A program made the position numbers and the translations under genes. From NCBI RefSeq assembly GCF_009931695.1, contig NZ_CP048000.1, positions 3,179,501 to 3,243,500 of the forward strand: a DNA stretch of 64,000 nucleotides. The letters run 5' to 3'. Numbering within the stretch: position 1 is the first letter of the stretch; each line of letters starts with the position of its first letter. The notes below the pieces were generated by a model. The model saw nothing but the letters and a program-made list of their open reading frames with translations, did no database searches and was not told the origin of the DNA. The DNA is from Anaerocolumna sedimenticola (GTDB lineage Bacteria > Bacillota > Clostridia > Lachnospirales > Lachnospiraceae). Below are positions 1-8,693 of this stretch, in pieces.

Positions 1-164
1 CAGATACTTTTTTTGCCATGATAAAACAGGAAATTACGGAGGAAGAAAAGCTGGAGATTTTAGAAGATGCCGTTGCTCTAAAAGATATCTCCTATATGCC
101 GGCAAGAGTAAAATGTGCCGTATTAAGCTGGCATACCTTAAAAGATTGCGTTGAAACGGATTAA
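1..164 (+). CDS. sufU: SufU-type Fe-S cluster scaffold, C-terminal part
   Basis: Only the last 53 codons are in the window; the reading frame starts at base 3 and ends with TAA at 162-164. The tail contains PARVKCAVLSWHTLKDC, the conserved C-terminal signature of SufU/IscU-like proteins, including the third cluster- or zinc-binding cysteine. In Firmicutes SufU receives sulfur from the SufS desulfurase and serves Fe-S cluster assembly in the cytosol; the sufCDSB partners would lie upstream, outside this window. The family assignment rests on a short but distinctive stretch; the N-terminal half cannot be checked. Confidence 0.8.
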   Translation, partial: DTFFAMIKQEITEEEKLEILEDAVALKDISYMPARVKCAVLSWHTLKDCVETD

Positions 165-172
165 CAGCAGCC

Positions 173-240
173 GGGCCTGAATTAGCATAGGAATATGAGT
201 TAATTTAAAATTCAATAAATTCCTTGTTAATATCAGGCCC
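173..240. terminator. Possible bidirectional terminator between convergent genes
   Basis: An 8-bp perfect inverted repeat, GGGCCTGA at 173-180 and TCAGGCCC at 233-240, lies between the convergent sufU and ferredoxin genes. The 52-base AT-rich loop is long for an intrinsic terminator and no clear T-run follows, so the assignment depends mainly on position. Confidence 0.3.
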
Positions 241-309
241 TTAACTTAAGGGGCTGTTTGGCATTATTTGATAGTATGTATTATGTATTTATATTAGTTA
301 ATTAAAATA

Positions 310-501
310 TTAATCTTCTAATTTAATTGCAGAAGCCGGACAATTTTCTTTGGCTTCCATTGCTTCGTTTCTATCCTCTTGTGAAACTTCGTCTACATAA
401 ACTTCTGCATATGCTTTCTTCGACATCTTGAATACCGTGGGACAAATGTCTGTACATAGGCCACATCCAATACATTCTTTTTTTACAATTACCGCTCTCA
501 T
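310..501 (-). CDS. Small 4Fe-4S ferredoxin
   Basis: A 63-residue protein starting MRAVIVKKECIGCGLC. The C-I-G-C-G-L-C-T-D-I-C-P motif supplies three cysteines and a distant C-P (ENCPASAI) the fourth, as in single-cluster ferredoxins. The start at 501 is chosen because GGAGG lies 8 bases upstream; a longer frame to 570 would place that site inside coding sequence. It is divergent from the hydrogenase gene, so it may be its electron donor; that link is inferred from position only. A promoter with -35 TTGTCA and -10 TAAAAT, 17 apart, is visible on the minus strand at 614-642. Confidence 0.85.
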   Translation of the reverse strand: MRAVIVKKECIGCGLCTDICPTVFKMSKKAYAEVYVDEVSQEDRNEAMEAKENCPASAIKLED

Positions 502-613
502 AACCTGGTCCTCCATCTTATTATTTATTTTGCCATAAGTCATGGCGATACCCCTCATTCCAAATGGCATAGTTAAAGAGAAAAATAGATAAAATATGTA
601 CTTTTACAAAATT

Positions 614-642
614 ATTTTATCAGAATCTATATTTATTGACAA
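614..642 (-). promoter_or_regulatory. Promoter of the ferredoxin gene
   Basis: Read on the minus strand, TTGTCA (637-642) and TAAAAT (614-619) are 17 bases apart, a sigma-A-type match placed about 115 bases upstream of the ferredoxin start. Confidence 0.5.
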
Positions 643-661
643 TAAATAGAATTTGTTATTT

Positions 662-690
662 TTGATAAAATATGTAAATTTTGATATAAT
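662..690 (+). promoter_or_regulatory. Promoter of the hydrogenase gene
   Basis: TTGATA (662-667) and TATAAT (685-690) with a 17-base spacer give a strong sigma-A-type promoter. It implies an untranslated leader of about 160 bases that carries two inverted repeats. Confidence 0.6.
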
Positions 691-755
691 ATATTAAAGT
701 TAATTTTTTATTAATAAATGATTTTCCATATATATGATATAATGAAGCGGAATGT

Positions 756-823
756 GGAATTACAAGCTAGCTTGTAAATTCCGATTGGAGCAACAAAATC
801 ATGAACGCAGGTTTCGTTCATGA
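756..823. repeat. Two inverted repeats in the hydrogenase leader
   Basis: The 14-bp perfect palindrome ACAAGCTAGCTTGT (762-775) is extended by GGAATT/AAATTCC to 756-782. A second repeat, TCATGAACG (799-807) and CGTTCATGA (815-823), has a 7-base loop. They lie between the promoter and the Shine-Dalgarno site, so they may be repressor sites or leader hairpins. ATGAACG half-sites recur at about 2976-2982 before the reductase gene. Confidence 0.5.
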
Positions 824-858
824 TATAATAATTCCAATGTAATTTAAGGAGGAATAGC

Positions 859-2100
859 ATGACAACATTTGAAGAGTTATACCGCAGACTTGTAGAAGAT
901 TCTTTAATTAATTCGGATAAAAAACAGGACTTACAGGATTATGATCCCCATCATCTGGATTGTTTGTTACATCCGGATAAATATGCGCCTGTTATTAAAA
1001 TCGGTAATTGTAATTGTCCGCCGGATAAGCCTTCTGCCTGTTCGGAAAGCTGTATCTTTAATGCAATCACAAAGGACAAAGACGGGGTTATTACTATTGA
1101 TAAAGATCAATGTGTAGGGTGTTACGCATGTATAGATAATTGCAAATCTGAAAAATTAACGGCCAGCAGGGATATATTACCTGCTCTAAATGCAATCCGA
1201 ACAGCAAATGGGCCGGTTTACGCGTTGATAGCCCCTGCATTTTTGGGGCAATTCAGTAATGATGTTACACCGGGTAAACTGCGTACCGCATTTAAGAAAC
1301 TAGGGTTTGCAGGAATGATAGAGGTTGCACTTTTTGCAGATATCCTGACATTAAAAGAAGCATTGGAATTTGATAAAAATATACTTACCGAATCCGATTA
1401 CCAGTTAACAAGCTGCTGCTGTCCTATGTGGATTGCTATGATTCGGAAGGTATATAACGAATTGATGCCCCACGTACCAGGAGCAGTGTCACCAATGATA
1501 GCCAGCGGAAGAACGATTAAAGTACTTCACCCGGATGCAATTACCATATTTATTGGGCCATGTTTAGCAAAAAAAGCAGAAGCCAGAGAAAAAGACATTG
1601 CAGATGCGGTGGATTATGTCTTAACTTTCCAGGAAGTACATGATATATTTGAATTTGCACAAATTGATCCTTCCAAAATGAAAGAGAGTGAGAAAGATCA
1701 TTCTTCCAGAGCCGGCAGGATATATGCCAGAACAGGCGGTGTCAGTGAAGCGGTACAGAAAACCGTGGAACGCTTAAATCCGAACCGTAAAATTCATGTA
1801 CGGACCCAGCAGGCGGACGGAGTACCGGCATGCCGTGAAATGATTAACCAGTTAAGAGATGGAAAAACGAATGCTAACTTTTTCGAAGGAATGGGATGTA
1901 ACGGTGGATGTGTCGGCGGACCTAAAGTTATGATCGATCATCATGAGGGAAAGAAACATGTTAATGAATATGGTGATTCAGCAACCTATCCTACTCCTAT
2001 AGACAATCCGTATGTAATTGAATTACTGCACAGGTTAGGCTTTGATACGGTAGAAAGTCTTTTGGAACACAGTGATATTTTTACAAGAGAGTTTAGTTAA
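859..2100 (+). CDS. [FeFe] hydrogenase, group-B-like
   Basis: A 413-residue soluble iron-only hydrogenase that would catalyse reversible proton reduction with electrons from ferredoxin. An N-terminal two-cluster region shows cysteines at 51, 53, 61, 65 and a second set C85, C88, C91, C95. The three H-cluster signatures follow: TSCCCPMW (184-191), GPCLAKKAE (233-241), and FFEGMGCNGGCVGGP (about 343-357). L2 begins GPC, not the MPC of classical clostridial group A enzymes, and the protein is short, with no NADH module; both fit group B. AAGGAGG sits 7 bases before the ATG. A terminator follows at once, so it is probably monocistronic. Confidence 0.9.
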   Translation: MTTFEELYRRLVEDSLINSDKKQDLQDYDPHHLDCLLHPDKYAPVIKIGNCNCPPDKPSACSESCIFNAITKDKDGVITIDKDQCVGCYACIDNCKSEKLTASRDILPALNAIRTANGPVYALIAPAFLGQFSNDVTPGKLRTAFKKLGFAGMIEVALFADILTLKEALEFDKNILTESDYQLTSCCCPMWIAMIRKVYNELMPHVPGAVSPMIASGRTIKVLHPDAITIFIGPCLAKKAEAREKDIADAVDYVLTFQEVHDIFEFAQIDPSKMKESEKDHSSRAGRIYARTGGVSEAVQKTVERLNPNRKIHVRTQQADGVPACREMINQLRDGKTNANFFEGMGCNGGCVGGPKVMIDHHEGKKHVNEYGDSATYPTPIDNPYVIELLHRLGFDTVESLLEHSDIFTREFS

Positions 2101-2107
2101 ATAGACT

Positions 2108-2130
2108 AGGGCTGTTTTAACAGCCCTTTT
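2108..2130 (+). terminator. Intrinsic terminator after the hydrogenase gene
   Basis: GGGCTGTT (2109-2116) pairs with AACAGCCC (2119-2126), followed by four T, starting 8 bases after the stop codon. Confidence 0.75.
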
Positions 2131-2185
2131 AAGATAGACGATACTTAATAAAGGATAAAATGTTAGTTATAGGGGAGGCATAAGA

Positions 2186-2775
2186 ATGTTAGATAATATT
2201 ATACATAGAAAAGAAAGACTGATTATTACAACGATTGAAATAATTGATGAACTAGGTTTACAGGGATTATCGACCAGAGAGATTGCGGGAAGACAAGGTG
2301 TCTCTGAAGCTACTATATTCAGACACTATAAAAGTAAAAATGAATTGCTGCTTGCTGTTTTGGAAAATTTTACTGAATTTGACCAAGATATTTTTCAGTC
2401 AATAAAGCTGAAAAAACTCCCGCCCAGGGAAGCAATCAATTTCCTGATACGCTCTCATGTTGAATATTATGAAAATTATCCGGCAATCACTTCTATATTA
2501 TTAAATTTTGATGAATTAAGACATGAAAAGGTACTTGAGGATAAGGTAAATTGTATTATTAATAACCGTACTGAATATTTAAGAGAATTATTTGAAGAAG
2601 CACAAAAGCAGGAGAAACGAATCCTAATGTTAAGATTGATTTTATTCCGGATGTAATATTCGGATCCATTATTATGATATGCATGAAATGGAAGATGGAT
2701 GGTCGGAAGTTTTCTTTAAAGGAAAGAATTTTATCAATGCTGAATCAAATTTTGGATGCTTTCTTAAAACAATAA
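2186..2775 (+). pseudogene. TetR-family regulator with a frameshift near its C-terminus
   Basis: The uninterrupted frame (2186-2656) gives 156 residues with a clear TetR N-terminal helix-turn-helix (STREIAGRQGVSEATIFRHYKSK) but ends in an unrelated tail after EEAQKQE. From about 2612 another frame continues as TNPNVKIDFIPDVIFG and ends DAFLKQ at a TAA at 2773-2775. Adding one A to the AAA run at 2615-2617 joins both parts into a 196-residue protein, the normal TetR length. A terminator follows directly after 2775, which supports this as the true end. Its position between hydrogenase and reductase genes suggests local control. This is either a sequence error or a real recent mutation. Confidence 0.8.
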
Positions 2776-2793
2776 AAATACGGAGCTTTATAT

Positions 2794-2827
2794 GCTGCTG
2801 GCTAATCATTAGTTCAGCAGCTTTTTT
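2794..2827 (+). terminator. Terminator after the tetR gene
   Basis: GCTGCTG (2794-2800) and CAGCAGC (2815-2821) form a stem followed by six T at 2822-2827. Confidence 0.8.
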
Positions 2828-3132
2828 GTTTTTTACTAATAGGTGACATAGTCACGGTTTCTTCCGCGATAGGATGATAAGATACTCCTATAAAATAATT
2901 TGCAAACAGTTGAATTCCACTATTATGAAATTATTCGGTGACTGCGGTTCTAATAAGTAATGCATTCATGCGTTTATGAACGTAAAATATGCATTATTTA
3001 AGCATGGCTTACAGTACTTTGTATCAACCAGCTCGAAATTCTGCGAATTTCTTGGGTGTCCTGAATAGATACAATTATAGTTCTTTTAGAACAATCGTAA
3101 GATATGGATTCAACCTATAGATGGAGGAAAAT
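2828..3132. other. Intergenic region with several small inverted repeats
   Basis: No gene is seen. Inverted repeats include AATGCAT/ATGCATT flanking TTCAT-GCGTTT-ATGAA (about 2958-2993), GAAATT-CTGCG-AATTTC (3035-3051) and GTTCT-TTT-AGAAC (about 3079-3091). These are plausible regulator sites for the downstream reductase gene; none matches a consensus known to me. Confidence 0.4.
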
Positions 3133-5607
3133 ATGAATAAAATCATTGTTGTTGGTGGAGTGGCAGGGGGAGCTTCTGCCGCAGCGCGTCTTAGAAGATT
3201 AAATGAAAATGCCCAAATAATTATGTTTGAACGCGGGGAATATATTTCATTTGCAAACTGCGGTTTGCCTTATTATATCGGTGGGGATATAACTGATAAA
3301 GAAGCTCTTACCTTACAGACTCCGGAAAGCTTTCACAGCAGGTTTCGTATCGATGTAAGAAATTCACAGGAAGTTACTCATATTGATAAAACAAATAAAG
3401 TTGTAACGGTTAAAAATTTAAAAACCAATGAAACTTATGAAGAGAGTTATGACAAATTGATCTTATCCCCCGGTGCCGAACCGGCTAAGCCTGGTATAGC
3501 AGGTGCCGATAATTCCAAAGTATTTACCCTGCGCAATATTCCGGATACTTATAAAATTAAGGAGTATATTGATCAGGAAGATGTGCATTCAGCCGTTGTG
3601 GTCGGAGGGGGTTATATCGGAATCGAGATGGCAGAAAACCTTCGCAATGCAGGTTTAACAGTAACTGTTGTGGAATTTGCTGACCATGTGATTGCTCCGC
3701 TTGATTTTGATATGGCTGCAGATGTTCATAACCATATCAGAAGCAAAGGAGTAAATTTAATACTGAAAGATGGTGTTAAGGAAATACAAAATAGTGGAAA
3801 TAAATTAAAAGTATTACTTGGTACCGGAGAAATTACCGCGGATATGGTTATTATGTCCGTAGGCGTAAGACCAGAGAGCTCCCTGGCGGTGGAAGCCGGT
3901 TTGTCGGTAAATAGCAGGGGGGCGATCCTGGTTAATGAGCATATGCAGACATCGGATGAAGATATCTATGCAGTGGGAGATGCAATTGAAATTAAGGATT
4001 TTGTAACGGGGGAAGCCGGTTATATTCCCCTTGCAGGACCTGCCAACAAGCAGGGAAGAATAGCAGCCGATCATATCTGCGGTATAAACAGTTCCTATCA
4101 CGGAACACAGGGTACAGGTATTCTTAAATGTTTTGATTTAACCATTGCCACCACAGGGATAACAGAGACAAAAGCAAAACAATTAGGTATAAATTATGAA
4201 AAATCTTTTACGTATTCTAATTCCCATGCATCATATTATCCCGGAGCTGTCGGTATGTCCATTAAACTGATCTTTCAAAAAGAGGATGGTAAGGTAATCG
4301 GTGCACAGATTGTCGGATATGAGGGTGCAGATAAACGAATGGATGTACTGGCAACGGCCATTCGTGCAGGGATGACCGTATACGATCTGGCCGAATTGGA
4401 ATTAGCTTATGCGCCGCCTTATTCTTCTGCGAAAGATCCGGTTAATATGGCAGGATTTACAGCAGAAAATGTATTAACGGGTAAAGTTAAAATATTTCAT
4501 TGGCATGATGTAGAGAAACTACCAAGGGATGGCAGTGTTAATTTATTGGATGTTCGTACGGAATTGGAATATGAGAATGGATCCATAGATGGATTCAGGC
4601 ACATTTCTTTGGACGAATTACGTGATAATTTATCAGAACTGGATAAATTAAAACCGGTATATGTAACCTGTCAGATCGGATTACGAGGTTATATAGCTTG
4701 CAGAATATTGGAGCAGTACGGATACGAATGTTACAACCTATCCGGTGGTTACCGTTTATATCATAGTATTTTTGATAAAATAACCATGGTGACCCGTGAT
4801 GAAGAAAGAGCTGCCGATGATGAAATATTGTCAGCTGCAGCAATTACCGGCCAGAAACCGGATAAAAAAATAATAGAAATTAACGCCTGCGGGTTACAGT
4901 GTCCCGGCCCTATTATGAAGTTAGCTCAGGCTGTTAAGAATGCCAAAGAAGAGGATATTATTGAAATATCCACAACAGATACGGCTTTTGCGGCAGATGT
5001 GGATGCCTGGTGCAGGAGAACAGGGAATACTTTTATGGGTATAAATTCAGAGAAAGGTATAGCAAAGGCATCTATTAAAAAAGGCTGTTTAAATAAGCAG
5101 GTCGATAAGAATTGCAAGGACGTCCCATCGGAAGGAAATAATAAGAATATAATTGTATTTTCCGGTGATCTGGATAAAGCAATTGCTTCTTTTGTAATTG
5201 CCAATGCCTCTGCAGCAATGGGACGAAAGGTCAGTATGTTTTTCACTTTTTGGGGATTAAACATTTTAAGAAAACCGGAGAATGTGCCGGTGAAAAAGGA
5301 TCTTATCAGTAAAATGTTTGGTTTAATGATGCCGAAAGGAAGTAAAAAGTTAACTTTATCAAAAATGAATATGGGCGGTATGGGAGCAAAAATGATTCGT
5401 ATGGTGATGAAAAATAAAAATGTTGACAGTCTGGAAAGTCTTATTCAGGCATCCATTGATAACGGAGTTGAACTGATAGCCTGTACTATGAGCATGGATG
5501 TGATGGGGATTAAAATGGAAGAACTGATTGACGGAGTAAAACCAGGCGGAGCTGCTGCCATGCTTGCAAACGCAGAAGAATCGGATATGTCCTTATTTAT
5601 TTCATAA
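3133..5607 (+). CDS. Multidomain CoA-disulfide/persulfide reductase (FAD oxidoreductase-rhodanese-TusA-DsrE)
   Basis: An 824-residue fusion. Residues 1-445 form an FAD/NAD(P)H pyridine nucleotide-disulfide oxidoreductase with GGVAGG at the N-terminus and SFANCGLPYY, whose Cys is residue 43, the catalytic position of CoA-disulfide reductase. A rhodanese domain (about 460-545) carries CQIGLRG; a TusA domain (about 585-650) carries NACGLQCPGPIMKL; a DsrE-like domain ends the protein. Such fusions handle sulfane sulfur, polysulfide or CoA persulfide in the cytosol. The start at 3133 is preferred over an ATG 12 bases upstream because GGAGG (3123-3127) precedes it by 5 bases. The exact physiological substrate is unknown. 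Confidence 0.9.
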   Translation: MNKIIVVGGVAGGASAAARLRRLNENAQIIMFERGEYISFANCGLPYYIGGDITDKEALTLQTPESFHSRFRIDVRNSQEVTHIDKTNKVVTVKNLKTNETYEESYDKLILSPGAEPAKPGIAGADNSKVFTLRNIPDTYKIKEYIDQEDVHSAVVVGGGYIGIEMAENLRNAGLTVTVVEFADHVIAPLDFDMAADVHNHIRSKGVNLILKDGVKEIQNSGNKLKVLLGTGEITADMVIMSVGVRPESSLAVEAGLSVNSRGAILVNEHMQTSDEDIYAVGDAIEIKDFVTGEAGYIPLAGPANKQGRIAADHICGINSSYHGTQGTGILKCFDLTIATTGITETKAKQLGINYEKSFTYSNSHASYYPGAVGMSIKLIFQKEDGKVIGAQIVGYEGADKRMDVLATAIRAGMTVYDLAELELAYAPPYSSAKDPVNMAGFTAENVLTGKVKIFHWHDVEKLPRDGSVNLLDVRTELEYENGSIDGFRHISLDELRDNLSELDKLKPVYVTCQIGLRGYIACRILEQYGYECYNLSGGYRLYHSIFDKITMVTRDEERAADDEILSAAAITGQKPDKKIIEINACGLQCPGPIMKLAQAVKNAKEEDIIEISTTDTAFAADVDAWCRRTGNTFMGINSEKGIAKASIKKGCLNKQVDKNCKDVPSEGNNKNIIVFSGDLDKAIASFVIANASAAMGRKVSMFFTFWGLNILRKPENVPVKKDLISKMFGLMMPKGSKKLTLSKMNMGGMGAKMIRMVMKNKNVDSLESLIQASIDNGVELIACTMSMDVMGIKMEELIDGVKPGGAAAMLANAEESDMSLFIS

Positions 5608-5673
5608 TTAATTTTTCCGGGCTAAAATTAGTTACCGCTAAATGGTCTGTTATATCTTTATAATAAACTTTTT

Positions 5674-5760
5674 CCGGGTATGATAATCCATGTATACATC
5701 ACCGTTAACGTAAAAGCGGTGAAGTGTAGCAGAGACAATGGATTAGGATACCCGGATTTT
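5674..5760 (+). terminator. Long nested hairpin after the reductase gene, likely terminator
   Basis: CCGGGTAT (5674-5681) through AATCCA pairs with TGGATT through ATACCCGG (5739-5755), with two mismatches; an inner CACCG (5700-5704)/CGGTG (5717-5721) hairpin sits in the loop. A run of ATTTTTAT follows. The size, 82 bases, is large for a plain terminator. Confidence 0.55.
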
Positions 5761-5867
5761 TATATTCCATAGGATTAATTTTTATAATTTAAATTAAAAA
5801 TAAATTATAATGCATATATCTTATAAATCCGGAAATACTAGTTTACGTAGAAAAAGGAGCAGATATT

Positions 5868-6566
5868 ATGGAGATGACTTATTTAAGTATTATGAATAAA
5901 ATTCAGACAGTAGATGAGCAGAATATATATGATAAATTAACTTTATTCATTGATATTCATCATCACCTATTAGAAGATGAGAGCCCGTCTAATTACTTGA
6001 ACGAAGCATCTAATAAAAAAATATTTAAAGATGCTCCTTTTTCTATGTTAAATCGACTGAAAGAAACCAAACAGTCACCGATTCATCATCCTGAGGGAAA
6101 TGTCTGGAATCATACCATGTTGGTGGTAAATGAAGCAGCCGGCAGAAAAAATAAAAGTAAAGATCCGGATGTTTTAATGTGGGCAGCTCTTTTACATGAT
6201 ATCGGCAAACCCGATACGACCAGGTACCGAAAAGGAAGAATAACTTCATATGATCATGATACTGCAGGAGAAGTTCTGGCTAAAGAATTTCTCGAATATT
6301 TTTCTTGTAAAGATGAGTTTATAGAGAAAGTAGTTAATCTGGTCAGATTTCATATGCATATTCTGTATGTACTGAAAGATCTTCAATTTGGTAATATCGA
6401 ATTAATGAAAAAGAAGGTTGATCTGCATGAATTGGCATTACTGGGTTTATGCGACAGACTGGGAAGGCTTAATCCCAACAGGGAAGAGGAGGAAAAAAAT
6501 TTAGACATTTTTCTCACTAAAGTAAACAATATGGAAAGGTCAGGTAAAACTTATGCCAAAAAATAA
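5868..6566 (+). CDS. HD-domain metal-dependent phosphohydrolase
   Basis: A 232-residue protein with an HD domain: HHPEGNVWNHTMLVV, then LLHDIGKPDT and a later YDHD, the spaced His/Asp ligands of this superfamily. The arrangement resembles the HD part of bacterial tRNA nucleotidyltransferases, but no nucleotidyltransferase domain precedes it. The substrate, probably a phosphoester or nucleotide, cannot be told from sequence. AAAAGGAG stands 8 bases before the ATG. The last codons overlap a small Lys-rich reading frame. Confidence 0.8.
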   Translation: MEMTYLSIMNKIQTVDEQNIYDKLTLFIDIHHHLLEDESPSNYLNEASNKKIFKDAPFSMLNRLKETKQSPIHHPEGNVWNHTMLVVNEAAGRKNKSKDPDVLMWAALLHDIGKPDTTRYRKGRITSYDHDTAGEVLAKEFLEYFSCKDEFIEKVVNLVRFHMHILYVLKDLQFGNIELMKKKVDLHELALLGLCDRLGRLNPNREEEEKNLDIFLTKVNNMERSGKTYAKK

Positions 6567-6701
6567 AGATAACAAAGGAAGAAATAACATAAATAAAAAG
6601 ATCATCAATTAAAAACCAATGCGTCGGTTAGTAATAATAATGCAGAAAACAGTACTGCTGATAAAACAGAAAATAAAGCAAAAAATAAGGTGAAAAATTA
6701 A
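6553..6701 (+). pseudogene. Broken small Lys/Asn-rich reading frame
   Basis: An ATG at 6553, inside the end of the HD gene, opens MPKNKDNKGRNNINKKIIN and stops at 6612. In another frame, KTNASVSNNNAENSTADKT and a similar low-complexity Lys/Asn tail runs on to a TAA at 6699-6701. One or two indels between about 6595 and 6615 would fuse the two into a basic peptide of about 49 residues. Overlap with the HD stop codon suggests translational coupling. No family is recognised and low-complexity composition makes the call weak. Confidence 0.3.
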
Positions 6702-7261
6702 TAATTAGTAATAACAAACACGCACGCGAACCGAAGAAACCCGGAAAGTGTTTCTTCCGGTTATGAACTTGATTTTTGCTAATTGATAAGTTTATCATTT
6801 AGCAAATACATAACTGTGTATGACTCGAAACAAAACAAAGTGATATTTACCTTTTTTCGTTACTGGATTTATGTATATAATTTCATCTCCATTTACAATT
6901 TTTGTAGAATCTATTATTATTTATCTAATCAAATTTATTTTAAAATTCCTGTTAAATTTCTGGTTTTAATTCCATTATTCTCTAAAATATATTGATAAAC
7001 AGGCCTTTCTCGGTATTTTATTGTGCATTCTATTGTAGTGCAAGTAATTATTTTGTAAATATAAGATTATTCAAAGATATATTTGTTAAAATAGTATATA
7101 GATTATTTTTTTGATAGATTTATTCTATGAAATAGTGTATTATTAATCCCGTAGCTCCAAGTGGATTCGACAATCAATTGACATTAGAGTATTTTACTGA
7201 TATGGAGCTGCTTATGTTCCTGACTATTGAAAAAGGTCAAATAATATTATAGGAGGACAAA
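6702..7261. other. AT-rich intergenic region before pyk
   Basis: No supported gene. It contains one copy of an interspersed hairpin repeat (6721-6760) and, near pyk, AGCTCCA and TGGAGCT arms (about 7153-7209) enclosing a TTGACA box at about 7178-7183 that may be the pyk promoter -35; the matching -10 (TATGGA) is poor. A frame at 6783-6995 has neither ribosome site nor recognisable product. Confidence 0.5.
6721..6760. repeat. Interspersed hairpin repeat, copy 1
   Basis: The 20-mer CGCACGCGAACCGAAGAAAC (6721-6740) recurs exactly at 53668-53687. Both copies continue with an AAAG-containing loop and a GTTTCTT arm that pairs with AAGAAAC, forming similar hairpins. Confidence 0.7.
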
Positions 7262-8689
7262 ATGAGAAAAACGAAAATCATTTGTACATTAGGTCCCTCA
7301 ACAGATCGTGAGGGTGTTTTAAAAGAACTAGCTAAATCAGGTATGGACGTAGCCAGATTTAACTTTTCACATTCAGACCATACAGAGCACTTAAACCGTT
7401 TAAATAAGTTAATTGAAATAAGAGAAGAATTAAACCTCCCTATTGCCGCATTATTGGATACAAGAGGACCGGAAATAAGAATCGGTAAATTCCGTGACGG
7501 TAAGATAACATTAACCAAAGGACAGACTTTCACCCTGACAACAAAACAGATTGAAGGAACATCCTCCTTTGTATATATAAATTATGAACATCTGGTACGG
7601 GATATTAAACCGGGTGCAATCGTGTTAATCGATGACGGTTTAATTGAATTAACCGTTAACAGTGTTACGGATACCGAAATTATCTGTACGGTAAATAACG
7701 ATGGAATTATATCGGATAATAAAGGTGTCAATGTTCCTGGAACTAAGCTGTCTATGCCATTTATCAGTAAAAAAGACAGGGAAGATATTATATTCGGTAT
7801 TCAACATGGATATGATTTTATAGCTGCTTCCTTTACCAGATGTGCAGAAGATATTTTAGAAATCCGCAGAATTATGGATGAATATAACTGTACCACAACA
7901 AATATTATTGCTAAAATTGAAAACCTGGAAGGCGTAGAAAATATAGATGAAATTATTGCAGTATCCGATGGAATCATGATTGCCCGCGGAGATATGGGAG
8001 TTGAAATTCCAAACGAGGATGTACCTGTAATCCAGAAGATGATTATTAAAAAAGTTTACAATGCCGGCAAGCAGGTAATTACAGCAACGCAGATGTTAGA
8101 TTCCATGATTAAGAATCCAAGACCGACCAGAGCTGAGACAACGGATGTTGCAAATGCAATTTATGACGGAACCAGTGCCATCATGCTTTCCGGAGAAACC
8201 GCAGCAGGATTATACCCGGTTGAAGCTCTTCAGACCATGGTACGCATTGCTTTACGTACGGAACAGGATATTGATTACAAGAAACGTTTCCATTTATTGG
8301 ATCATAAGGAAAATCCGGATATTACCGATGCAATCTCACATGCAACCTGTACAACAGCTCATGATTTAAATGCAAAAATGATTATAACCGTTACAAAATC
8401 GGGTAAAACAGCCAGAATGATAAGCCGTTACCGTCCGGCCTGTATGATTATCGGATGTACGACTGAGGAACATGTATGCAGGCAGCTAAGTTTATCCTGG
8501 GGTGTAATACCGGTTTTAATTTGCGAAGAAAGAGATACTTTTGAATTATTTGAGCATGCTGTTGATGCAGTGGAGGAAAGGGGATATCTGAAAAAAGGTG
8601 ACTTAACAGTAATAACAGCGGGTGTACCTTTAAGAGTTTCCGGAACAACGAATTTAATTAAGGTTCATATTGCGGGAAATCAATATTAA
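7262..8689 (+). CDS. pyk: Pyruvate kinase
   Basis: A 475-residue enzyme converting phosphoenolpyruvate and ADP to pyruvate and ATP in glycolysis. The N-terminus MRKTKIICTLGPST, the LDTRGPEIR substrate loop, the active-site stretch IIAKIENLEGV and the ARGDMGVEIP motif are all present, followed by TATQMLDSM. It ends after the usual allosteric domain and lacks the extra C-terminal PEP-utiliser-like domain found in Bacillus. AGGAGG lies 5 bases before the ATG. A GNAT gene starts 4 bases after its stop codon and is probably cotranscribed. Confidence 0.96.
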   Translation: MRKTKIICTLGPSTDREGVLKELAKSGMDVARFNFSHSDHTEHLNRLNKLIEIREELNLPIAALLDTRGPEIRIGKFRDGKITLTKGQTFTLTTKQIEGTSSFVYINYEHLVRDIKPGAIVLIDDGLIELTVNSVTDTEIICTVNNDGIISDNKGVNVPGTKLSMPFISKKDREDIIFGIQHGYDFIAASFTRCAEDILEIRRIMDEYNCTTTNIIAKIENLEGVENIDEIIAVSDGIMIARGDMGVEIPNEDVPVIQKMIIKKVYNAGKQVITATQMLDSMIKNPRPTRAETTDVANAIYDGTSAIMLSGETAAGLYPVEALQTMVRIALRTEQDIDYKKRFHLLDHKENPDITDAISHATCTTAHDLNAKMIITVTKSGKTARMISRYRPACMIIGCTTEEHVCRQLSLSWGVIPVLICEERDTFELFEHAVDAVEERGYLKKGDLTVITAGVPLRVSGTTNLIKVHIAGNQY

Positions 8690-8693
8690 TGCT

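Noticed and set aside
3121..3132. Earlier ATG of the CoA-disulfide reductase gene
   Set aside because: That ATG overlaps the GGAGG site of the next ATG; only the later start places the catalytic Cys at position 43 as in the family.
6783..6995. 70-codon open frame on the plus strand
   Set aside because: Phe/Tyr/Ile-rich composition of AT-rich DNA, TTG start, no ribosome site, no recognisable domain.
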